In this document: positions 33,720 through 43,900 of the stretch, piece by piece
Layout of the letters: each line of letters starts with the position of its first letter
Position numbering within the stretch: the first letter of the stretch is position 1
Assembly: GCA_963681505.1 (NCBI GenBank)
Contig: OY811979.1
Location: 4,758,473-4,822,472 of the forward strand
Direction of reading: 5' to 3'
Length of the DNA: 64,000 bases
Source of the DNA: Eunapius fragilis
Taxonomy: Eukaryota > Porifera > Demospongiae > Spongillida > Spongillidae
The notes under the pieces: generated by a model
Seen by the model: only the letters and a program-made list of their open reading frames with translations
Told to the model about the DNA's origin: nothing
The model's database searches: none
Translations under genes and position numbers: made by a program

Positions 33720-34720
33720 AGAATTTATAAGAATTATAATGAGTTAAGAATATGCAAGAAATTGGGACCAAGATCTTATTAGGAATCCCATAAGATCTGA
33801 TAAGAATCTTGTAAGTTTCTTACAAGAACCTTGAAGGTATCTTAAAGGAACTTGTAAAATTCTTACAGGATTCTTACAAGATCCTATTACTAATTCCTAC
33901 AGGATTCTTATAAGATTCAAGAAATTGGGACCAAGATCTTATTAGGAATCCTGTAGGATCTGATAAGAATCTTATAAGTTTCTTACAAGAATCTTGAAAG
34001 TATCTTAAAGGAACTTGTATGATTCTTATACAGGATTCTTACAAGATCCTATTACTAATTCCTACAGGATTCTTATAAGATTCAAGAAATTGGGACCAAG
34101 ATCTTATTAGGAATCCTGTAGGATCTGATAAGAATCTTATACGTTTCCTACAAGAATCTTGAAGGTATCTTAAAGAAACTTGTATGATTCTTATACAGGA
34201 TTCTTACAAGATCCTATTAATTATTCCTACAGGAATCTTATAAGATTCAAGAAATTGGGACCAAGATCTTATTAGGAATCCTGTAGGATCTGATAAGATA
34301 CTTATAAGTATCCTACAACAATCTTGAAGGTATCTTAAAGGAACTTGTATGATTCTTATACAGGATTCTTACAAGATCCTATTACTTATTCCTACAGGAA
34401 TCTTATAAGATTCAAGAAATTGGGACCAAGATCTTATTAGGAATCCTGTAGGATCTGATAAGATACTTATAAGTTTCTTACAAGAATCTTGAAGGTATCT
34501 TAAAGGAACTTGTATAATTCTTACAGGATTCTTACAAGATCCTATTACTAAATACTATAGGAATCTTACAAGATGCAAGAAATTGGGATCAAGATCTCAT
34601 TAGGAATCCTGTAGGATCCGACAGGAACTTATGTAAAGAATCTAACACGGTCCTTGTACAATTCTTATTGGCTCATCCATGAAATAAGTTCCTAGTCAGT
34701 TAATTGTATTTCATTTCCTG
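33720..34720. repeat. Tandem array, unit about 165 bp, about 6 copies
   Basis: The marker caagaaattgggaccaagat starts at about 33755, 33918, 34083, 34248, 34413 and 34576 (spacing 163-165). Each unit is itself made of cttataag/cttacaag sub-words in both orientations. A seventh, diverged start is at about 34726. Confidence 0.9.
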
Positions 34721-35189
34721 GAATGCAAGAAAATTGGGGACCAGGATATGTAAAGGAATTCCTTATGATCTATAAGATTCATTTGAACATATTCTTAAAA
34801 GATATATTAAAGCTTTCTTGTATGAGATTCATATATATAAATGTACTAACCAAAAATTACAAATACAAAAATACATTCCTTTCAATGTTACATATAGTTC
34901 ACTTTGAGTTTCCTCTCACTTTCTTTAAAATGTCCAGGCATTTTGGTTGCAGCTAGTTATTATGTCATTTCCTTTGCAAATCATAGTCCCTTTTCCAAAT
35001 TTGACTTCTGTGCACTCTAAAAATGATAAAATTACAAAGCTTTATTACACCACAAAAATGATGCACAAAATATATTTATACATTCTTTTTATTACCCCCC
35101 TTCTTGTGCTTATCCCTCAAGCTATCCTTCATTTCCCATCGTATCTTAAATCCTTTTACTGTCCAAATGTATCCCTTAAATTGTAGTGC

Positions 35190-37295
35190 ACTCATTACAT
35201 ACTTACCTTCAATAAGAGCTACTCGTTTAGGAGAAAGGTTTAGCTTTTCACATTGATCTGATTTTTTTTAATACAACGATTTTGACATCTACTCATCCGT
35301 AAACAATGATTGCATAAGTCGCCTAGCATATTTGCTAGGCTCAGTAGCTGGAATGGCCAGCAGATTCACACCGTTACAGTTGTGAAATGCTTGACATCCT
35401 CAGCATTAGTGATTACCCGAGGAGCATGTGCAGGGATGGTAGACTACACATACAATGTAGAAAATGTAACCACTAATTAATTTTTTTATTTCCATTACCT
35501 TTGTATCACTAGCTGATAGCCACATCTGCGTCAGCTCCAGAAGAGTGGTATTGATGGATTTCTGAAAATGACTTTTTCAAATACATCCTCATAAATTTAC
35601 CAAGTAGAACAAACAATCTCCGGCCGGCTCAAGAGAACATGTATCCTTATTATTTCATTTTTGGGGAGAAGAGGAAAGAGGAAGCAGAATGAGAAGAACC
35701 TTGTATTAAATTTTTTTTTTGTTAAATTATATTTTTTACAGTGTCACTTACCGTTTTGGTTATTGTTGTCACTTGAAACAAGATTGATATTAAATTAAAT
35801 TGCTGTTTGGTTGCAATATTTACCTTGTTCTGGTGTATTTTCTTTATCTTCATCAATGGTGATTGGGTTCTGATTTGTTTCATTCTAAAGGAAAGGTGCA
35901 ATGTTAATAGTATTATTATACACATCATTGCTAACTGTTTGAGACTGATCTTCATTCGGCCAAACAAAAGTAGATGATTGTTGTGGCAACTGAGTTTCTG
36001 CATTCTGAATCATGTATTGATGACATTTGATACATATATATCATTACAACTATGTATATAATTGTTTTATAATTATGTTACCATATGCGTTTGAGCTTCA
36101 TTCACACTTTAATTGTTTTGTGTGTGGTTGTGCCTGGTCCTGTGATCCCCATGACAGGTGGTTTTTTCTCTGTAGGAAATTAGCAAACAATGCTATAAGT
36201 AAGATTGTAGTAATTTTATTACAAAGAGCATAAAAACAAAGGTATAGTAAAAAAATCATTAATAGTTAGAACCTGTAATAATCTTTTTAATCTATAACCT
36301 TTGGTTTTGGTTATACTTCATCAGATGTGCTATCACTGCTGTCCTCTTCCTCCCTTTGCCGCTTCAGAGGGGCTGGCTTCCTAGGCTTTTCATCTATACG
36401 TAAGTATTCCCATTTACTATTATTAGATTAATCATTTACCGTGTATACTTACAATAGCAACATCTTGTCGCTCTCCTTTTTCCGAATTCCATACCACTTT
36501 TAATTCTGCAAGCAAATCAGTGGAGCTGATGGAACTTCCGTCCTCATCTTCAAGTTGTGATGATTTTACAACAAACAGCTTATTTGTTCTTAAACTCTTC
36601 ACAGTACACCATTCTGTACAAAACAATATTATCTATTTTGTATAAGCACAACATTTAACATCTTATTCTTTGATCTGGACCAGGATAAGCTATAATTTCC
36701 CTTTGCCCGTTGACACAGACTACTGTCGCGCTAAATGTAAGCTATGAATGATATATACGGCAGCATGAGAGTACTGTATCAGCTGCTCTTGATAGTCAAA
36801 GGAAGTACACAAGTAACCAATAATAGTATTCATACAATTAAGCGCAGCTGCTCCTCAATACATATGACCCTGAGAAGGTAGCTTCGTGGAATTGACACGC
36901 AATGCCAGGGAATACAGTTAGATGTATATACATTACTTGCAAAACTGGCTCAAGTATAAACCACACTGTAATAAATGTACGTGATCACAAACGATCCTGA
37001 GCATTTTGATTTGTTAAACGCAAAGCTTGACCTACTAAACGTAATTTGAATACTCGCAAAACTGAGTCTGGTACAAACAATAGTCAGCCAACCCATATAG
37101 CAATTTCATGCACGTATTTTTTTCTCCTAAGTATGCATATGCTTGCACATTGTACATACTAATCTGACTACTATTAATTTGGCAAAAGTTTAACTTAAAC
37201 AACATACAAACACAAAGCTCACTTATTGGAGAAGGAATTGGGTTCTCCGCATTGTTTAAGTGCTTCAACGGAATTTTCTTGGCCCGTAGACTCAT
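35190..37295 (-). pseudogene. BEN-domain protein gene inside the insertion, with stops
   Basis: Minus-strand exons: 37295-37223 (MSLRAKKIPLKHLNNAENPI); 36613-36440 (WCTVKSLRTNKLFVVKSSQL to LAELKVVWNSEKGERQDVAI); 36393-36311 (EKPRKPAPLKRQREEEDSSD, acidic/basic). Splice sites and phases agree over these three, and the third either stops (TAA) or uses a GTATAA donor. Further exons in phase: about 36007-35935 (LPQQSSTFVWPNEDQSQ) and about 35887-35828 (NETNQNPITIDEDKENTPEQ). The BEN block (about 35385-35205) reads LLAIPATEPSKYARRLMQSL, FTDE, stop, MSKSLY, stop, ..KLNLSPKRVALIE. SKYARRLxxxLFTDEEL is the BEN-domain (DNA-binding) core. Two in-frame stops within it show decay. The exon 2 V.W...-type segment is like the small barrel preceding BEN domains in some transposon-associated proteins. 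The last exon after 35205 was not found. Confidence 0.7.
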
Positions 37296-37387
37296 CTCCT
37301 TGAGAAAACTTCGACGCTATACTATTAGTGATTGAACGGAAGTGTGCCTGTGTGACGTGCATGGGAGCCGGCCGCGGCATGCCGCAT

Positions 37388-39965
37388 GATATAAGAAATA
37401 TTACAAGACTCTTACAAGAATCCTGCAGCGTCTATTCTTATAAGATTCCTGTTTTGTTCTTATAAGAAATATTACAAGACACTTACAAGAATCCTGCAGC
37501 GTCTATTCTTATAAGATTCCTGTTTTGTTCTTATAAGAAATACTCTTACAAGAATCCTGCAGCGTCTATTCTTATAAGATTCCTGTTTTGTTCTTAAAAG
37601 AAGTATTACAAGACTCTTACAAGAATCCTGCAGCGTCTATTCTTATAAGATTCCTGTTTTGTTCTTATAAGAAATATTACAAGACTCTTACAAGAATCTT
37701 GCAGCGTCTATTCTTATAAGATTCCTATAAGAAATATTACAAGACTCTTACAAGAATCCTGCAGCGTCTATTCTTATAAGATTCCTGTTTTGATCTTATA
37801 GGAAAGCTTGCAAGACTCTTACAAGAATCCTGCAGCGTCTATTCTTATAAGATTCCTGTTTTGATGTTATAAGAAACCTTGCAAGACTCTTACAAGAATC
37901 CTGCAGCGTCGATTCTTATAAGATTGCTGCTTTGTTCTTATAAGAAAAACTCTTACAAGAATCCTGCAGCGTCTATTCTTATAAGATTCCTGTTTTGTTC
38001 CTATAAGAAGTATTACAAGACTCTTACAAGAATCCTGCAGCGTCCATTCTTACAAGATTCCTGTTCTGTTCTTATAAGAAATATTACAAGACTCTTACAA
38101 GAATCCTGCAGCGTCTATTCTTATAAGATTCCTGTTTTGTTCCTATAAGAAATATTACAAGACTCTTACAAGAATCCTGCAGCGTCCATTCTTATAAGAT
38201 TCCTGTTCTGTTCTTATAAGAAATATTACAAGACTCTTACAAGAATCCTGCAGCGTCTATTCTTATAAGATTCCTGTTTTGTTCCTATAAGAAATATTAC
38301 AAGACTCTTACAAGAATCCTGCAGCGTCCATTCTTATAAGATTCCTGTTCTGTTCTTATAAGAAATATTACAAGACTCTTACAAGAATCCTGCAGCGTCT
38401 ATTCTTATAAGATTCCTATTTTGAGCTTATAAGAAATCTTGCAAGACTCTTAAAAGAATCCTGCAGCGTTAATTCTTATAAGATTCCTGTTTTGTTCTTA
38501 TAAGAAATATTACAAGACTCTTGCAAGAATCCTGCAGCGTCTATCTTATAAGATTCCTGTTTTGTTCTTATAAGAAATATTACAAGACTCTTTCAAGAAT
38601 CCTGCAGCGTCTATTCTTATAAGATTCCTGTTTTGTTCTTATAAGAAATATTACAAGACTCTTACAAGAATCCTGCAGCGTCCATTCTTATAAGATTCCT
38701 GTTTTGTTCTTATAAGAAATATTACAAGACTCTTACAAGAATCCTGCAGCGTCGATTCTTATAAGATTGCTGCTTTGTTCTTATAAGAAAAACTCTTACA
38801 AGAATCCTGCAGCGTCTATTCTTATAAGATTCCTGTTTTGTTCCTATAAGAAGTATTACAAGACTCTTACAAGAATCCTGCAGCGTCCATTCTTACAAGA
38901 TTCCTGTTCTGTTCTTATAAGAAATATTACAAGACTCTTACAAGAATCCTGCAGCGTCTATTCTTATAAGATTCCTGTTTTGTTCCTATAAGAAATATTA
39001 CAAGACTCTTACAAGAATCCTGCAGCGTCCATTCTTATAAGATTCCTGTTCTGTTCTTATAAGAAATATTACAAGACTCTTACAAGAATCCTGCAGCGTC
39101 TATTCTTATAAGATTCCTGTTTTGTTCCTATAAGAAATATTACAAGACTCTTACAAGAATCCTGCAGCGTCCATTCTTATAAGATTCCTGTTCTGTTCTT
39201 ATAAGAAATATTACAAGACTCTTACAAGAATCCTGCAGCGTCTATTCTTATAAGATTCCTATTTTGAGCTTATAAGAAATCTTGCAAGACTCTTAAAAGA
39301 ATCCTGCAGCGTTAATTCTTATAAGATTCCTGTTTTGTTCTTATAAGAAATATTACAAGACTCTTGCAAGAATCCTGCAGCGTCTATCTTATAAGATTCC
39401 TGTTTTGTTCTTATAAGAAATATTACAAGACTCTTTCAAGAATCCTGCAGCGTCTATTCCTGTTTTGTTCTTATAAGAAATATTACAAGACTCTTACAAG
39501 AATCCTGCAGCGTCCATTCTTATAAGATTCCTGTTTTGTTCTTATAAGAAATATTACAAGACTCTTACAAGAATCCTGCAGCGTCTATTCTTATAAGATT
39601 CCTATTTCGAGCTTATAAGAAATCTTGCAAGACTCTTACAAGAATCCTGCAGCGTTTATTCTTATAAGATTCCTGTTTCGTTCCTATAAGAAATATTACA
39701 AGACTCTTACAAGAATCCTGCAGCGTCCATTCTTATAAGATTCCTGTTCTGTTCTTATAAGAAATATTACAAGACTCTTACAAGAATCCTGCAGCGTCTA
39801 TTCTTATAAGATTCCTATTTTGAGCTTATAAGAAATCTTGCAAGACTCTTACAAGAATCCTGCAGCGTCCATTCTTATAAGATTCCTGTTCTGTTCTTAT
39901 AAGAAATATTACAAGACTCTTACAAGAATCCTGCAACGTCTATTCTTATAAGATCCTGTTTTGTT
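37388..39965. repeat. Tandem array, unit about 71 bp, about 36 copies, with higher-order repeat
   Basis: The unit contains aagaatcctgcagcgtctat, tcttataagattcctg and ttcttataagaaatattaca; spacing is mostly 71 bp with a few 63-bp units. A set of about 12 units is duplicated: the rare variant gtcgattcttataagattgc occurs at 37908 and again at 38751, 843 bp apart, and the order of variants after it is the same in both. Frames reading through the array are artefacts. A degenerate tail of the same words runs to 40125. Confidence 0.95.
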
Positions 39966-40142
39966 CTTAGGTAATTCTTACACGTTCCTATATGTTTCTT
40001 GTAGGAATCTTGTAGGAATCTTATAGGGCTTTAGGATCTTACGACGCTTATTGTTTCTTACCCTTTTTCTTATAAGAAATGAAGTTCTTATAAGATTCTT
40101 ACTAATTCTTGATAAGATCCTATAGTTTTTTTTTGCTAGCTA

Positions 40143-40740
40143 GGAAAGACCTGGGATGGGCCTGAACGTTTGCACGACATGTTTGCGACGGTTGTGGTCT
40201 AGCAATATAAGCGAAACTTTTTGCCTGAAAGGCCAGGGCAAGAGCGCGTCATATTCTCTCATGACCACGATAAATAGGGATAGATGAGACTCGTGCCCGA
40301 CCCCGTCTCCATTGAGGTAGGCGCGAATGCACAGCTTGTACCCGCTATGGCTGGTATAAAATGGAGGGCTGTAAATGGAACATATTCTCTTGGCTTTGGC
40401 TTCGAGGCGCCGCTGCGCAACGTTTGGAATGCGCCAGAGGAACACACCGTTGTGTGTGGTGGCGAGAGAGGCTTGCAGCTGCAGCTCAAGTTCGGCCACG
40501 CGCACTTTCAACATGGCAACTACACTTTCAAGCTCTCTTATCTTGTCGTCGATATGTGGATCGATCCCAGCAACTCCGCCGCCGCCCCTTCTTATGGCAG
40601 CCGGGAGCCTCCCCTGAATCTGGATGCGAGCCTTCACCGCTTCTATTTCCGTCGTGAACACAGCTTTGACCTCTTGTAGTTGGGCGCGCAGCTGAGATAT
40701 CTGATCTTGTGTGCTTGTCTTGTCTCGCCCCTGGGTTCGA
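40143..40740 (-). pseudogene. TRAF-like gene: coiled coil and first part of MATH domain, cut by insertion
   Basis: The minus frame opens near 40735 (possible acceptor cgaacccag) with ISQLRAQLQEVKAVF, then a long coiled coil (KIRELESVVAMLKVRVAELE) and the MATH start GVFLWRIPNVAQRRLEAK. It continues with IYSPPFYTSHSGYKLCIRAY, LNGDGVGHESHLSLFIVVMR, WPFRQKVSLILLDH and ends FRPIPGLS at the insertion edge. These are the characteristic strands of TRAF-C domains, adaptors in TNF-receptor/Toll-type signalling in animals. The rest of the domain is at 33545-33693. No RING or TRAF zinc-finger exons were found upstream on this strand, and COP1 starts only about 200 bp away, so the gene was probably already 5'-truncated or of unusual build. 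Joining the two pieces leaves a one-base frame mismatch, so later decay or a different breakpoint is likely. Confidence 0.85.
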
Positions 40741-40745
40741 TAGCA

Positions 40746-40940
40746 ACAAAGAGCAACACTATCCGTTTCTCAGTACGCGAGTTATACGTTTTAAATGATA
40801 TTCACGACCCGGGTCAATACCTATATACTATCGTAGTTCCTGATAGATAATTAATACAGCCACAACGTGCAACAGAGTCAAAAGCGAAAGATTGTGTGTA
40901 CCGTGATATCACTAGAACACGTTTTTAACGCTAGGACAGT
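40746..40940. promoter_or_regulatory. Intergenic/5' region between TRAF-like and COP1 genes
   Basis: About 200 bp separates the start of the TRAF-like frame (minus) from the COP1 ATG (plus). It would contain the COP1 promoter and 5' UTR and could be bidirectional. No TATA or initiator element is obvious. Confidence 0.4.
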
Positions 40941-43900
40941 ATGGCATCCGAAGGACCGCCAGAAAAGAAAAGGAAGCGGTCCGAAACGAGTGGAGAATCG
41001 CGTACGGACCCCAGACTGCAACAGACTGATTTTATATGGTATGTCTTTACATACGCTGTGCGTAACTAACAGGATCGAAAGTGGCCCTTAGTGAAGAGGT
41101 TAGGGTATGTTAATTCAGTTGATATGTACGAGGGTTTGGAGAAGAGAGCTAGATGAAGGGAGGGAGGGATCCACAGGAAAAAAAAAATCATGTTCCGGAC
41201 CTTGGGTTTTAACCTATCGACCTTGGGATCTGTTCCATCAAATGTATTCATTGTTTTCTTAGGCACTTTTAATGCGTTTGATGGAACAGATCCCAAGGTT
41301 GATATAGTAAAACTAAACCCAAGGTCGATTTTTATCGAGAAGGGGGAGAGAGCGAGCTAGAGGGAGGGGAGAGAGGTAAAGTGAGTGAGAGGTAGGTAGC
41401 GAGAGATAGAGGTAGATTGGCAAGGAATATATGTACTATCAGTGGTTCTTCTTATTCAGCCCCATCTGCTTCGAAGTCTGGGATGAAGTCTACGTTACTG
41501 TGTGTGGTCACAGCTTCTGGTTAGTGGGTGGGTGACAATTGGAACATCACCTATCTGTGTAGGCATGTACGTGCTGTGCTTGCATATAAGATAATTGTTT
41601 GATATTCTATGCAGCCATGGTTTGTGTGCATGTGTGTTTGCATGTGTATGTGTGTATGTGTATATGTGTGCATGCATGTGTGTGTGTATGTGTACATGTG
41701 TGTGTGTGTAAGGCTGCTGCATTCAAACCATGATAGCTACAGGTGTATTATCAAAGTCTTGGGACAAGTTTTCCAATGTCCAGTGTGCAAGACTTCGTTG
41801 CCTGTTCAAAATCCAATTCACCCCAACTTCTCGTGTGAGCACCTTTTGGGGTGGTGGTGGCAATCACGTGATGTGCACATGACTCCTCTTGTCATTTCAG
41901 TGCACGACATTGTGACCAAGTACAGACAACAGTCAGTCACAAGCCAAGGGACACAGAAGGTTAGTTTTGCGAGGGGGATTTTTGTGTGTTGGCCACTGGT
42001 TTGAACCTCACAGACCCCTGATGTCCAGGAGATAATAAAATTAACCAGCCAGATCAAAGATGGTGGTATGTTAGCCAGTTGCTCCTGTGTTGTCAGTGGG
42101 CAAGGTCTCCTGTTGCCATAGAAACACTACAGGAGCTATATTTGGCTATACAAGAGCAGATACAAAATTCAGCCAAGGTTAGAGGTGGCCTGCCAATGTG
42201 TGATGTGATCATTGTGACAGGAATATTCGTTGCTTAACTCAATCAAAATCTTCCATAATCAAATCTTTAAATCAATATTCAGATGATTTTGATTAACTAG
42301 TTTCAATAAAGCACCATAATTAATTTTTAAAATAAAGTATCTGTTATGTGTTAGTACATATCCAGAAATCGCCCATACATCGGCGGTTATCTTGCATTTT
42401 ATTTCAAATTGAATTATAAATGATGTTAAAAAATCATTTATAAAAAATGAGCCTCAATGTATGCTGTTATTTTCACTGCAATTAAAACAAGCAATGTTAT
42501 GCGAAAAATCAAGACAAAGACCTAATTACTACCGCATGTAATTATAAAATTGTCCTACATAACCACATTGTCATCAATTTATTGAATGATTTTTTGCGTT
42601 ACTAAACTCTTTCACATGATCAAGTGTTAGAATTACATGTTTGTCAAACTGGGCCATAGAATTGAATAATATTAATTACCCCTTGAGCCGCGACTTGAAC
42701 TATCGACCCTATCATCCCAAAGAATGAAAACCTAACTAGGCCCGGCTCAAACTAATCGTGCAGCCTGCAACCAGGCGTATTCAGAGTGTACCCTCAGTCC
42801 GGAGTCTTTCAAAACCTATATAAAAGCACAGCACGCCCGGTTCGTGGCTGTAGGCCGGTTCGAGCTCGGCCTACGGCCTGTTTAGGTCCACCTTTAGGGA
42901 TGGTACTTAAGTCGCGGTTCATATAGCATATGCTTGATTCTGCCGGTGTACATTTAGGAATCCTAGGGTCGATAATTGTAACCAGAGATAATGTATATAT
43001 TATCTCTGGTGTAACTTTGTTGGCTCTTGAGGATGTACATGTTACGAAGTTCTATTAAAGTGACGTGAGGGGGTGTGTCACCCAAAGTTTTACCGTTATT
43101 GCAAGGGCAGCCGTGGCAATAAGCCTGTCTGCCAATTAAGGCAATTCTAAGCTTAGCCCATCATCTTATGGGGATGCGCGATTCCTAGAATTTGAACCCT
43201 CTTGAATTGATCCGCCGAGCCTATTGGGCTATTTCAGCGTCCTCCGGTAAGTTGGTAGTGACTCGTTCATTTGTAACTACGTCCGTAATAGGCTAAATGG
43301 TTGTAAGTGGCGAGGGAGGTGCTTCAGGTCAGGCCGGATACGAAAAGTTGGGGGGGGGAGGGTGCTTCTCTTTCCGTAAGAAGTCTGGTTGTGTACCCAG
43401 GCTTTCATGTGTCGATCCTCTGGGTCCTTTGTGTATCGTAACCTCCGTCTTTGAAAATTGTAATCCCAATTAGTGCAACCTAGCCACTTCTACATGTGGT
43501 CATGCATGTTAAGTCTAGCTAGTCAGTATATTTCAATAATCATTGAACTATAACATCAACAATAGCTACATGTAGGTCTGGGCACGACTAGCTGACGATA
43601 ATGATGAGCGTGTTACATGTATGTGGGTGTATCTCACTAACCATTCAAGGGAAGTGCGATTTGAAAGCCCTAAACTTTGAAAAATGAGTGCACTGACTAC
43701 TCTCAAATAATCCTTTAGCACCTAAGGAAAGTATCGAAACTATTGATGATGGAATAATGAAATGAGATATAAAATGAATGGACATGAGAAACCTTGCATA
43801 ATTAATGTGTAAGTACCTAAAGTGTGAAAAACTAGTCATAAAATGCGAAATAGTCCCCACATTGCAAATCCGAGAGCACCTAGTCAATATTTGGTTTTGT

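Larger units (their letters stand above)
33700..40137. mobile_element. 6.4-kb insertion with satellite arms and a BEN-domain gene
   Basis: The left end ccctagcaaaaaatcctg is loosely matched in inverted orientation by the right end ...cctatagtttttttttgct. Inside the ends lie tandem arrays: about 33720-34720 (165-bp unit) and 37388-39965 (71-bp unit). Both are made of cttataaga / aagaatcct / cttacaaga words. The core (about 34750-37380) holds a decayed minus-strand BEN-domain gene. The element splits a MATH domain exactly at its edges and AGCTAG flanks both sides. No transposase was recognised, so it may be a non-autonomous or gene-capturing element; the superfamily is unknown. Confidence 0.8.

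Noticed and set aside
37388-39965. Regularly spaced repeats as a possible CRISPR array
   Set aside because: The whole unit is repeated with no unique spacers, there are no cas genes and the window is clearly eukaryotic. It is a satellite.
33700-40137. The insertion as a normal TRAF intron
   Set aside because: The best GT and AG positions at the edges do not restore the MATH frame, the ends are inverted and flanked by AGCTAG, and the contents are satellite plus another gene. Transcript data would settle it.
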